DNA of 64,000 bases from Pyropia yezoensis (lineage: Eukaryota; Rhodophyta; Bangiophyceae; Bangiales; Bangiaceae), in contig CM020620.1 in assembly GCA_009829735.1 (NCBI GenBank), positions 9,865,794-9,929,793 of the forward strand. Reading direction: 5' to 3'. This document shows positions 12,009 through 23,130 of the stretch, piece by piece; positions within the stretch are counted from its first letter, which is position 1; every line of letters starts with the position of its first letter. Under the pieces are notes generated by a model. It was not told the DNA's origin. It did not search any database and was given only the letters and a program-made list of their open reading frames with translations. The translations under genes were made by a program, and so were the position numbers.

Positions 12009-13538
12009 ATGCGTCTGCGCACGCCCGCGCCCCCGGAGCACCTGCCTCTCACTTCCCCCCTCCCCTCCCCTCCCACGGAGCAGCAACCCAACCACTATGG
12101 CAACCCCCCCCCCCCCCACGCCTATGCCAAGCTCCACCTGCTCGACCCACCCGCCCCCCCCATCTACATGACCGCCCCCTCGTTGACGCTCGGCCGCCGC
12201 AGCAGCCGCACGCCCCCCGTGGACGTGCCGCTCGACGCGGACGCGTCGGTATCCCGCCTCCACGCGACAATCACCTACTGCGCGCTGTCGTCGGCGTTTG
12301 AGCTGGCCGTCCTCGGCGGCAGTGGCGTGCTTCTCGACGGCGTACACGTACCCCGGGGGGGGGCGCCGGTGCCCCTCCGCTCGCAGGCGGTGCTGGTTTT
12401 TGGCAAGGCCGCCGCGGCTGCCGTCGCCGCCGCTGGGGAGGGGGGGGGGGGGGGGGTGGCGGCAGCGATGGCGGCGGCAGCGGCGGCGGCGGTGGTGGTG
12501 GCAGCGGTGGCGGTGTTGGGGGCGGGGGCGGAGGTGGGGGTGGGGGCGGGGGTGGAGTCGGTGACACTCCCCCTGTGCGAATTCTCTTTGTCCTCCCAGT
12601 GGCGCCCGATGCGGACGCGGCTGCCCGCGGGCGGCGGGGTGCCAAGCCGGCCGCCGCGGCGGGCGCGGGGCTCCTTGCCGCGCTGGGCGCGGCGCTCGGC
12701 GCGGCGGGGCCCGCCGGCCTCACAGCCACCGCCGCCTCCGCCGCCGTGGCGCGGTCGCCAGCCGCGGGTGGGGGCGGAGGGGGTGCGGGGGGTGCGGGGT
12801 CGGGGACGGCCGCCGCCATCCTCGCCTGCCGCGTGCGGTCGTTGTTGGCACTCAACCGGGACTGCTTTGTGGTGCGGCCCCCCCCGGGGGGAGGGGCGAA
12901 GGGGGAGGGGGGGGAGGCCACCTGGGCTATCGCGCCGGGCCATGCCAGCCGCTGGGCGGGAGGGGGGGGGGGGGGGGGGGGGGGGAAGGGGGCAGTGTAG
13001 GTGGGGGGGGTTAGGGCGTGCCGCCCTACCGCCGCCGCTGCCGCCGCCGCGGCCGCCGCCGCCGCCTCCGCCGCCGCCGCCGCCGCCGCCGACGCCACCA
13101 CCGCCGCCGCCATCGGCGCAGCTGCGGCCGCCGCTGCCGCCACCGCGGTTGGGGTCCGTGGCGCCGTCCCCCACCGGGCGCCCCCCGCCGGTCGGCCGCG
13201 GGACCACCCCCGTCGCCCCCCGCCCCCCCCTGCCGCCCGCTACCGTCACCCCCGCCGCCGCCGCTGCCGCGGGTGTGGCTGCGGCGGCAGCGGCAGCAGC
13301 GGTGGTGTCGGCAGCCAAACGGCCGCGCGAGGCGACAGCGGCCTCCGCCGCGAACGGCTCACCGGCGGCCAAGGCACAGCGGCTGGCGTCTTTGTCGTCT
13401 TTGGCGGCGCCGCCGCCGCCGCCGACGGTGGCACATTTGAATGGGGGGAGGGGGGGTGCGCCGACGCCGCCACCACCGCCGCCGCCGCCGTCACCGCCAC
13501 CGTCGACACCCCCGCGGCTGCCGCCGCGACAGCCCTGA
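12009..13538 (+). CDS. FHA-domain protein with forkhead-like domain (FHL1/FOXK-like), frame broken at poly-G
   Basis: The chosen start is the ATG at 12,009; the frame is open upstream only from a GTG. Residues 37-133 form an FHA domain: AYAKLHLL, LTLGRRS, VDVPLD, SVSRLHATI, FELAVLG, GVLLDGVHV, PVPLRSQAVLVFGK. This is the arrangement seen in Arabidopsis FHA2 and fungal Fhl1. The frame then becomes Ala/Val-rich after a 17-G run (12,440-12,456). A different frame (about 12,457-12,960) reads Gly-rich linker, RILFVLPVAPDAD, then KP...GLTATAASAAVA...VRSLLALNRDCFVV...ATWAIAPGHA, which resembles a degenerate forkhead domain. After a 24-G run (12,962-12,985) the first frame again looks real, with a KRPRE nuclear-localisation type motif near 13,320. 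FHA domains bind phosphothreonine peptides. A nuclear transcription role is inferred. The frame changes are either assembly homopolymer errors or real breaks. Confidence 0.7.
   Translation: MRLRTPAPPEHLPLTSPLPSPPTEQQPNHYGNPPPPHAYAKLHLLDPPAPPIYMTAPSLTLGRRSSRTPPVDVPLDADASVSRLHATITYCALSSAFELAVLGGSGVLLDGVHVPRGGAPVPLRSQAVLVFGKAAAAAVAAAGEGGGGGVAAAMAAAAAAAVVVAAVAVLGAGAEVGVGAGVESVTLPLCEFSLSSQWRPMRTRLPAGGGVPSRPPRRARGSLPRWARRSARRGPPASQPPPPPPPWRGRQPRVGAEGVRGVRGRGRPPPSSPAACGRCWHSTGTALWCGPPRGEGRRGRGGRPPGLSRRAMPAAGREGGGGGGGGRGQCRWGGLGRAALPPPLPPPRPPPPPPPPPPPPPTPPPPPPSAQLRPPLPPPRLGSVAPSPTGRPPPVGRGTTPVAPRPPLPPATVTPAAAAAAGVAAAAAAAAVVSAAKRPREATAASAANGSPAAKAQRLASLSSLAAPPPPPTVAHLNGGRGGAPTPPPPPPPPSPPPSTPPRLPPRQP
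12440..12456 (+). repeat. 17-G homopolymer at first frame change
   Basis: An uninterrupted G run between the FHA-coding frame and the frame carrying the forkhead-like block. Loss of one base or gain of two would join them. Confidence 0.9.
12962..12985 (+). repeat. 24-G homopolymer at second frame change
   Basis: An uninterrupted G run just after the forkhead-like block (ATWAIAPGHA). Crossing it restores the original frame, which carries the KRPRE-containing C-terminus. Confidence 0.9.
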
Positions 13539-14693
13539 GCAGTTGCCACTAGGGGGCGCTGGCGGTTGGTGGTGCGTGCAGATGGGGGAGGGGGGAATGG
13601 TGGTGGGTGGACAACGCTGCCGGCGACCGACCCCCACGGGCGTGGAGGATGGTGGCATGGCGGTGCAGGGGAGGGAAGGAGCGGGGGGGCGCCCCAGACG
13701 AGGATGCCTTCGTGTGGGGACGGCAACTCCGCATCTGGGGCCTCTCACGGCGCGTGCGGCTGTGCCCCTCCGCCATGGCGGTGGCACAGGGGTGAGCGGT
13801 GCGGACGGGGTGCACCTGCCGTTGCGGTCGTGGGGGTGGGTGGGTGTCGACAGGGATGCGGTGGCTCGCCCGCCCTGGGCGAGGCGGCGGCGACGGCAAC
13901 GGCAGAGGACCAGAGGGGCGTCCCGCATCCCGTGCGCCACCGCGCGTGTGGCGCGGGCGGTCGCGGGGAGCGGCAGCAGCCGCCGCCGCCGGCTGCGGGG
14001 GCGGCAGCCGCCGCCGCCGCCGCCGCCGCCGCCACCCGCTGTCGCTGCCGGCCGCCCTGCACGGTCGTGGGCGCGGTCGCGTTTTTTTCGAGCCGCTGAC
14101 GGCGGCTGGCCGCGGGCGCGCGCACGCAGGGAAGCAACATACTAACCTTTCCGGCGTCCATGCCATGGGGGGACCGGAACATGAGGGGGGCCGGTAGGAG
14201 CCGCTCCACCATCCGTCGCCCGCGGACTCGGGCGGGGACAGGGGACGCTGGAGTATCGAAAACCAAAAACGCAACTTCCACAAAGAGCCATACAACACCA
14301 ATCACGTGGTGGGGTCGGGGCACACCCGTGAACCCCACCCTTCGTTACGACGGCAGGCACTCTCGGCCGACAACCAACCGCCGCAACCGCCCCTCACCCC
14401 ACGTCCCCAACGGCCCGCAATAAGTCACGACACGGGCGGGGCGGTAGCTGGCACACCCTTAATGGCTCTCAAGGCGGAGCCGGGTCCGCCCGCGGGCGGG
14501 CGGAGTCGCCTTGCCCCGCGCCGTGGTCGCCCCCGCCGCCTTACCAACAGTGGCACACGCCCAGAGCCCTATGCGTTCAAAATTGCATCCAATCCCACGA
14601 CGGGCCCCCGCCCACCGCCAACCCAGTCGACACACCGGGGTTGGCCCCCTTCACACTCCCTTCCCGCGCCCGCCCACCCTTTCCACCCGCTCC
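13539..14693. other. Convergent intergenic region, G-rich then C-rich
   Basis: It lies between the 3' ends of the FHA gene (+) and the BRM gene (-). The content is simple-sequence GC DNA, with GCCGCCGCC-type runs near 13,990-14,040. Long frames on both strands are compositional. I see no gene. Confidence 0.5.
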
Positions 14694-17600
14694 TCACAAC
14701 CGCCCATAGCCGCCGCGGCCGCTAGCCCCGTCGCCCGATCCGGCGCCGGCGCCGCCGGCCAGGAGGGTGCGGCCTTCGGCAACCGCCCCACCGGCGCGGC
14801 TGCGGCGGCGCCCGGCGGGGGATGCCCCCTTACGGCCACCACGCGAGGCGCGCGGCCGCCGGCCATTCACGGCCGCCACCGCCACGCCGTCGGAACCATC
14901 ATCACTGTCTGGTTCCTCGGACAACCCGTCGTTATCGTCATCGTCGTTACCAGCTGACCGGCCGCGAGCAGCACGATGACTGCCACTGTCGCCCGCAACC
15001 GCGGGAGAGCCCCGCGACCGCTTTTCCCGCCCATTCACCGCACCATGGTCAGCCGCGGGGGGGGACGGCGACAGCGACGCGAGGCCTGGCGACCGGCGGC
15101 TGCCACCCACGGCGAGTCGTCGCTGACCGTCCGGGGTGCCCCCGACGGGCGTCGGAGACGGCGACGGCGCCCAGCCGCGCTTGCGGCCACGCCCAGTAGG
15201 AGCGACGGTGTCCACAGGGGACGATGACGAGCCGCCAGCGCGGCGTTTCGACGACCGCCGTGTGCGAGGGGGAAGCGGCGGGATTTGCCCGCTGACGGGC
15301 GTGCCGTCGCCGTTGCGGCGGGAGCGGGTGGAGCGGGGCGTCGTGACGGCCGCCATGGTGTCCTCTTCTTCCCCCGGCGTCGGCACGTCGGGATCCGAAT
15401 CGGCCTGAGAGTTGTCCTGCACGTCAGAGGCCGACTCTTCCGCCGCCGGGGACGAGTCGTCGTCTTCCCCTGAAGCATCCTTCTCCGCAGCAGCGACAGC
15501 GGCAGCATTGGCGCTCAGGGCCCGGGCAACCATTGCGGCCGCCGCTGTAGACGCGCGGCGCGCCTGCTCATCAGCACTGAGTGGGTTGTCCGACGATGAT
15601 CCACCATCCGCAACCGCCAAGGAGCCGTCGCTGCCCACCCCGTTGGGGCTCGCTAGAGGCGACGGCGTCGGGAGAGGGTGTTTGCGTGGCCGACCACGAG
15701 GCCGCCCGGTAGGCGTACGAGGCTTTGCCGGTGTAGTACGGCGCGGTCTTCCCCGCTTCTTCGGCCCGCCGGTGCTCCCCTGCTCGGCATCGGGAGTGCG
15801 CGTCTTCGCTTCCACATCCACAACGCTCCCCACAGCTCCGTCCAACACATTCCCGGCGTTCACGGCCTTCCTGCCATCGCCTCCATCGGCCTCCTCTGCA
15901 GGGCTGTCGCTGTCTGGGCGGAACGACACACTGCGGGAGCGACGACGGGCGCTCGGCGTTACTTGCCGCCGCGACCGCTGCCCGCCCCCGGAGCCACTGC
16001 CGTCCGAGGTAACCGCTGCTGGGAGGCTATCGTCACTCTGCTCTCCCGCAGCCCCAGATGCAGCAGCCAGTCGGCGTGCCTCCCGCACCGCTCGCTTGCG
16101 ACTGGACGCGTGCGTAACATCCGTGCCCTCCTCCAGAGCCGCTAAGAACTCGCGCTCCGTCAATGCGTCGTCGTAAGACACCTCAGAGCGGCGTCGGCGA
16201 CCACGACCATGAGAAGTCATCATTGCCTCAAGCTCCTCCTCCGCTGTCTGATGGTTCGTCTCGTGCTGAACGACCCACCCAGGAAGGTCCGCTTCGTTCG
16301 CCATCAGAGTGATGGGGTTCGCCGCGTCCATTGCCTCAAACTTAACAAGCTCAGCCTCGCCCCGGGCCGCCATACGGTTGATTTCGTCCGCGTCAGACAC
16401 GTCGTCCGCCGACGGCGCTCCGGGCGTCGCCTGCGTGCCATCATCGTTGACAGCCGCAGACGCCTGAAGAATTGCGCGCAGCATCGTTGTGCGGTCTGTC
16501 TCAGACGACTTGTTGTTGAACTGGCCGGCCTGGATGACTTGGGCGTCCATCTGTAGCTTGCGGTTGGCGGCTTCCAGAATTTTAACCTCCACCGTAGCTG
16601 ACGAGATGAGCCGGAAGACACGCACCTCCTTCGTCTGGCCAATGCGATGCGCCCGGTCTTGTGCTTGGAGGTCCATCTGCGACGAGAAACAATGACAAGC
16701 AGGCGGCCAGAGCAATACCAGACACGCGCGACCGCACAACAATGGGTACAACCGAACACGTCAAGCGAGTTAGAAAGTCTGGAGGAGTAGCGCACACAAA
16801 CACCCACAACACAGAAACAACATGAACGCAATATAACGCGGCCAAGCAAAGGGAAAAACGCAACATGAAGCAGACATGACACATCTTCAGGGCCGGACAG
16901 AGGAACCGTACCTGTGGGTTCCAATCAGAGTCAAAGATGATGACCGTGTCGGCGGTCTGCAAATTGAGACCCAGCCCACCAGCTCGCGTCGACAGCAAGA
17001 AGCAGCCATATGGTGAGTCCTTCTCATTAAACTGCTCAAGCTTTTCCTGCCGGTCCTCCGCCTTGGTTGTCCCGTCCAAACGCAGGAAGCGGATGCGGAT
17101 GGCGTCAAGAAGGTCCTCGAGGTAGTCCAAGGCGCGCGTCATTTGAGAGAAAAGCAGTACCCGGTGACCGGTAGCAATCAGCTTCGGTAGCACATTGGCC
17201 AAAAGCGCGAACTTGCCGCTGGAGCGAATCAGCCAGTCGTCAGGAAGCCCGTCAATAGTGTCGTCGTCACAAAACAGGTACGGGTGGTTGCAGATCTTTT
17301 TCAGTTGCATGAGCATGTTGTTAAAACTCCGTACGTTGGCGCCGCCGCCGGCAGCAATGCCAATCTTGGCACTCACCTGCCGGTACAACACACGCTGCCA
17401 CGCCGACATGTCACATCGGATAACGGACTCAACCTTGTCAGGCAGCTGCTTCTCCACGTCCGTCTTGAGCCGCCGCAACAGGAACGGGCGCAGCACTTGG
17501 TGCAGCCGGTTGATAACCAGCAGAGTCTCTTCCGAGTTCAGCTCCGCCGCGTCGCCCATGGCTCGCGCTTGGAAGGGCGCGGAGAACCACGACTCGAAAG

Positions 17601-20600
17601 AGTCCGACGACGAAAAGATGGTCGGCAGCAGAAAGTTCAGCAGCGCCCACAGCTCAGTCAGGTTGTTCTGCAACGGCGTCCCCGTCAGCAGCAGCCGAGA
17701 GCGGGAGCGGTAGCGCACGCCGAGAGTCATGGCGAGCTTGCAGTGCGCGTTCTTCATCCGATGGCCCTCATCCATGATGATGTACAGCCAGTGAGTGCGA
17801 GACAGCACGTTTTGATCCTTGACGACAAACTCGTACGTGGTCAGCACGACCTGGAATGTACCAGGCCTCATTGCCGTCGCCTGCAGGTGACGCCGTGTGT
17901 TGGGGTCCCCGCGGTACACCACCTTCACAAGCGACGGTGCCCACGCGTTGAGCTCCCGTACCCAATTGGACATCGTCGACAGCGGTACAATCACTAGGAA
18001 GGGCCCTCGCTGCTGCTTGACGTGCACCAGGTAGGCCAGCAGCGCAATGGTCTGAATGGTCTTACCAAGCCCCATCTCGTCCGCCAAGATGCCGTTGAGG
18101 TTGTTGTTGAAGAGGGAGACCAGCCAGCTAAGACCCTCCACTTGATACGGCTTGAGGGTGCCACCAACCAAATTGTCGGGCTGGTGTACCTTCTCTTGGA
18201 TGGAATGCGTCAGGGTGTAGTAGGCCTGCCGGCGACGACTCATGGCAGCCAAGCTGTCATAGTCGCCAGCTAGGTCAGCCTCATCAGCTTCGGCCACCTG
18301 CGCCATCTCTTCCTCTATCTCCCGTTGCCGCCGGCGCATTTGGGTGGCTGTTAGTGCCGGCGTTGACGACCCTCCTGCCTCCTTCTGTTTTTCCACCTGC
18401 GCACCAATCTGGGACAGGTAACGGTCGGTCTGGCGAAGTACTTGAAGCAGGCGCTCATTCTTCGTCTTGGAGAGCAGCTTGAGGTACGCCTCCTCGTCAT
18501 TGTTCTTGAGCGCATTCATCCGCTCCACCATCTCCCGCCGCTTGCGGCGCTCCTCCTCCTTGGCCTTGTCCCGGAAGTAGCGATCAATGCTGGAATGCAG
18601 CTTCCGCTTGTCCGCCGCCATTCGCGAGTGAACATCGCGAAACGCCAGCGCGTGCGCGGCAAGGCGGTCGTGCCAGCTCTGCCGCGTCTTGCCATGCCGC
18701 TCCGTTTGGTTGACCAAATACATCTTCTGAAGCCGGCTGGTATTGCCCCAAAAGCCGATCGTCGCGAGGCCCACCGAGCCTACGCCAAAGCGGTGACCAA
18801 AGCTGCTTGCCGGCGTCGGCCGCTGGTAATTGGAGCACACGGTCGCTACCATCCCGCCCACTGAGGCGGCTGTGCGTCCGCCAGCCGTCGCCACCGCCAG
18901 AGCAGCCGCTGCCGCCGCCGCCGCCGACGTCGACGAATCGCCAGTTGACGAGGGTGTCACGCAAGACGGCGCAAGCAGCAGACGTTTGCGTTCAGCAAGA
19001 ACGCGCGCGCGCACCCCGTGCTGCAGATGCAACAGCTTGAATTGCTTCGCCTCGATCACCGCCAGCCGGCGAACGTCATTTGGTAACTCAACCGGTAGTG
19101 AACGGAGCTGCGCCTGTCGCTCCTCAATCTGCTTACGGATGAGCTTCTCCCGCCGCGTGAGCAGGAGACGCAAGCCCAACTGCTTGGGACTGAGGCCCGC
19201 CGTCGCACGCTGAATGTGCATCCGCAGCAGCTCCTCCTGGCGAGTGCGGGGTCCAGGCGGGAGCGGCAGAGGCGGACCCAAGGGGGTCCTGACCACCAAT
19301 GGCGGGCCCGCCGTGCCTACACCCGAAACAGGAGCAGCAGGCACAACGGGCGCCGCGGGCGCGGGGGGTGCAACCGCCGCACCCGGCGGTGCCACTTGCC
19401 GCACAATGTGAACAGGGGACGGCCCAGCCGCACTCACCGCCGGCATCTGCGCTGGCACCACCCCAGCCGGCACACCACGGGCGGCAACGGGCGCCACCGC
19501 AGCCACTGGCCGTGGTGGTGCCGCAACAGCAGGCGCCACCGCGGGAGCAACAGTCGCGGTGTTGAGGCCAAACGACACATACGACGCTGGTGTCAGAAGC
19601 GGGGGGATGGCGCCCGGCACGGCGCGCGCGGGGCGGCGAAATCGCTGCAGCAGCTCCCGCTTGTTGCTGCTTGACACCTTCTCACCCGGCTTAAGCACCG
19701 CGGGGTAGTTGATGCGGCCCGCACTGTCAAAGAAGGAGACGTACTCAGACACGTACGGTGGGTTGGAGAGGGCAAACTCGGCGTCCTCGTCAAACGGCTC
19801 GCCGTCATACACCAACCGAAGAGGCATCGTAGCCCGGTGCATCTGCACAGGAGTCATGTTATGTGGCAACTGCCGAGCCGCGGCCGAAAGAGCGCCAGAG
19901 CCCGTCGGCGTGGGAAGCAGCATGGGCAGCGGCGACGGCTGCGGCGATGGGGAAGGTCCCTTGCCGCGGGTGTTGGCCGCTGGGGAGGCCACCACCGCTG
20001 CCGCTGCAGGTGGAGCAACAGGCACTGCAGCCGCTCGTGGTGGAACGGGCGACGCGGCCTGTTGTTGTTGCCGCGCAGATGAGCGCGTCTGGGCGGGCGC
20101 GGGAGACGCCCGGGCAGAGGCACCGATGCCTGCCCCTGTGCCGCTATCCACCTGCATGGCGACAACAGGAGCGTTCCCCACCGCCGAGGCCAGTGGCAGC
20201 GGCGGCACCACGGGCGGCACAGCAGGAGCGCCGAGCGGAGGATACGTTGCGGGCAGGGCGCCGCCAGCCTCGCCGCCAGCCTTGGCCTCGGACGTCGACG
20301 CGGGACCCGACACGGGCGTCGAGTTGTTGCTCAACGACAATTCGGCCGGTCGCCCCGTGCTGCCGCCTGGGGGCTCGGCCACAGCTGGGGCGTCTGGCGG
20401 TACCGGCCCCAGCCGTAATCGCAGTACCTGCCGAGCCGGCGAAGGTGGCAACACCGCGGCAGGCGGGGGAACCGCCCCCGCCCCGTCCGCCGACGGTAGC
20501 CCGGGGCTGGCCGTCACGCCCGCGGCCACCGACGTCCGCAATGATGGCGCGGGCGGCAAAGGCGCACCCGCCACATCGGGTACTGCAATGCGCTCGCCGT

Positions 20601-21798
20601 CGGCACGCGGCCGCTTGGGCGACACCCGCACCGGGGAGGGGGGCTTGGCCGCCACCACCCCGGCGGGCAAACCACCAATCTGCCCCCGAACGGGAGGCGC
20701 GTCGCTCTCTTCCGACGAACTGCGACCCGCGCAGAAGCCGTCGGCCTCAGCGCGGAGCGCCCCGCGCTCCTCGTCAGACAGCACCGGCGGGGAGGCGCGC
20801 GCGGCCGGCAGCCCGCCAAAGGCGCCTACACCCGCGACCGAAGCGGTGGTAGGGGGGAACCCGTTGGGCACGTTGAGGGTGGTCAGGCTAGCAGCAACGA
20901 CGGGTACTGGCGAGGTGGGCAGCGGCGGCAGCACCGGGTCCACCCCGTCCATGGGCGCAGACCCTACCATCGCGTCGGCTGCGGGGGCAGACACGGCCGC
21001 GACGGGCACCACCACGGCGGGGGTGCCTCTCGCCGCGGGCGCACCGCCCGGTAGTGAGCGCGGCACAGGCAACAAAGAGGGCGCCGCAGGGGGGTGTACT
21101 GCCGCCGCCACCGGGGGGACGGCGCCGCTTGTCGCGGGCATGGAGGTGGGCATGACAACGGAGACTGCGGGGGCGGGACTGGGAATGGGAACCGGGCTGG
21201 GGGCAACGGCAACACCAGGTGTCGGGATGGGGGTCACGGCGACGGCAGAGGTCGGAGCAGGAGTGACGGCACCGGCAGGCGTCGGGGTGGTGGCAATGGC
21301 GGCGGCAGGCAACGGGGTGGGAGCAACAGTGACGGCAGGCATGGGGGCAGACACAACAGCAACAGCAGGAGTGGGGGTGGTCGCACCAGCGGCTGCCGCC
21401 GCTGGTGCGCCGACCGCCGGCGTGACCGTCCCCCCAGTGCCCGCCGGAGTCGCAATGCCCGCCGTCGCAACCGGCACAGACCCTCGCTCGAGCACCTCCT
21501 CCTCAGACTCCTCGTCCGAGTCGTCAACGGGGGAAGCCGTCCCCCCAGCGGTGGCGGTAGTGGAAGTAAGGGCGGCCCCCGCCACGCCCGCCACGCCCGC
21601 CACCCCCGCCGTCGGTGCCGCCACCAGGGATGGCCCGCCCCCAGTCCCAAACGGGACGGCGGCGTCTGGCCCCTTTCCCCCCCCCGCCGCTGGCGCTTCC
21701 AAACCGGTTGCAGGCGTCCCCGTCACCGCCGCCGCCCCCGGGGGCGCGTCGATCGGTATCTGGCCAGCAGCGGCCGCCGCGTCATTGGTCGGTTCCAT
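14694..21798 (-). CDS. SWI/SNF chromatin-remodelling ATPase, Brahma/SNF2 subfamily
   Basis: Two exons (21,798-16,912 and 16,676-14,694) encode about 2289 residues. Residues 1-820 are disordered Pro/Ala/Gly. At about 870-960 comes the BRM-type conserved segment before HSA (KQIEERQAQLRSLPVELP). HSA is at about 1035-1110 (SWHDRLAAHALAFRDVHS). The DEAD-like ATPase has ADEMGLGKT with Lys1246 and box II DEGH from Asp1343, and helicase C ends DSDWNPQ/DRAHRIGQ. The SnAC-like block (LVKFEAMDAANPITL) lies near 1750 and AT-hooks (GRPRGRPRK) near 1954. DEGHRMKN and SnAC place it with BRM/SMARCA2/4, not ISWI or CHD. No bromodomain is visible in the C-terminal 300 residues, unlike animal and yeast members. 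It would remodel nucleosomes in the nucleus using ATP. A convergent neighbour lies downstream. Confidence 0.95.
16677..16911 (-). other. Spliceosomal intron, 235 bp, in the BRM gene
   Basis: The donor is CCACAG|GTACGG and the acceptor is TTTCTCGTCGCAG|ATGGACC. Removing it joins ...DSDWNPQ to MDLQAQDRAHRIGQ, which is exactly the conserved helicase motif V-VI spacing. Reading through gives a hydrophobic nonsense stretch and a stop. It is the only intron I can place with certainty in this window. Confidence 0.95.
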
Positions 21799-23130
21799 GC
21801 CCGCTCAACACCCTCGCCCCGTCGCCGCCTCCCTACCTCGCGCAACGGTAAAGAACGGTCACGTCGCACACGGGGGCGGGCGCCACGGTGCGCGACCGGG
21901 TGCAAGCCGCAACGGCCCACAATAGGAGGAGGCCAAAAAGAGGTAGAAAGCCGCTACTGCACCCACCGCCCCGCGCAACGACGACCGCCCGCCGGCGCGC
22001 GCGCAAACAAACAAGCACGGGCGGCGGGGGGGAAAATCGAACGCGCCCCCGCGAGAGGGGGAGAGAGAGACGGGGGCAAAGAGCCCACCACACGGCGCGA
22101 CCCGACCGCGCAAGCCACAAGGCGACGGGGGGGACGCGGACGGCACGCACCCGCCGCCCCGTCGGACAGAAGCGCGGTTGTGGCGGGTGCGGGGGGGTGG
22201 GCTGGGGACGGGTGGCGAGCGGCGAGTCGGCCGCGGCAACGCGCGCACACGTCCCAAGGGCCGGTCTGGAGGGGGGGGTCTGGATGGGCGGGTGGGGGGG
22301 AGCGGCGCGCAGGGGGGGGAGCGGCAGGCCTCGCCCGTCCCCCCCCCCAATTTCACACCCTGTTTTGTTTGCGCGCGCCAGCGCGATGGAGGGTGTCTGT
22401 GGGGGGGGTGGCGTCGCTGTGCCAACGGAAGGGGGGCCCCCCCGAGGGGGGCTTGGCGCCGCAGGGGGCAGACCCCAGCCGCCCTTGATTCGAGCCGGAT
22501 ACGACATTGAACAGCGAGGGGGGGGGGGGCTAACTTACTCACTGGCGGGAAGAGGGGGCCCGAATGCCCTTCGCACGTCCCCTGGGCCCCCCTGCTGCAC
22601 AAGGCAGCGCGTGGAGCAGGGCTCGTTTTTTGTCTTCCCCGCAGTCTCTTTTTTTTTTTTCGCCACGCATGGCCCGTGCGCCGCGCGCCCCGTCGCCCCC
22701 GGCCGCGTGCGGCCGCCATTGGCCGGTCGGCAGCGGCTGACGCGTGCGCGGCAGAGCGCTGCGCACACCCTCCCGCGCTCCCTCGTCTGCCCCTTGATCC
22801 GTGCCCCGCATTGGCGGTGCGTAGGGCGGGTGCGAGACGCACGGGGGGGGGGGGGGGGAATCTTGATCTGGCCCCCGCTCCGTGGGGCGGAGCATCGCGT
22901 GCATTGTCACGAGGGGCGCGGCGCGAGAGGGTCTGTTGGGGACGCCGGGGGAGGGGGGCGCGGGGTGGAGGCCTCTGGTTGCGTTGGAAAGGGCGGAACC
23001 GGGTCCGTGGGGCAGGAAGGGGAGGACGAGCGAGCCGACCGATCAGGTGCAGATGCTCTTCGTACAGGTGGACATAGCACACTGTGCGGTGCGTCGCCGC
23101 GTGTGCGGTCTGGGTAGGGGGGGTCCCTTT
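21799..23130. other. GC-rich 5' flank of the BRM gene
   Basis: G/C homopolymer-rich DNA (G runs near 22,025, 22,515 and 22,845) and a T run at 22,647. Long frames on both strands are compositional. It probably holds the BRM promoter and 5' UTR, but I see no TATA box or other element that I can name. Confidence 0.4.

Noticed and set aside
12275-13726. 483- and 290-codon minus-strand Pro/Gly-rich frames
   Set aside because: They lie opposite the FHA gene and are made only of GC repeat translation, while the plus strand carries a recognisable FHA domain.
19709-21925. 738-codon plus-strand frame opposite the BRM N-terminus
   Set aside because: It is the reverse shadow of the Pro/Ala-rich BRM coding sequence. 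It is all Gly/Ala/Thr/Ser with no domain, and the opposite strand has a complete conserved protein.
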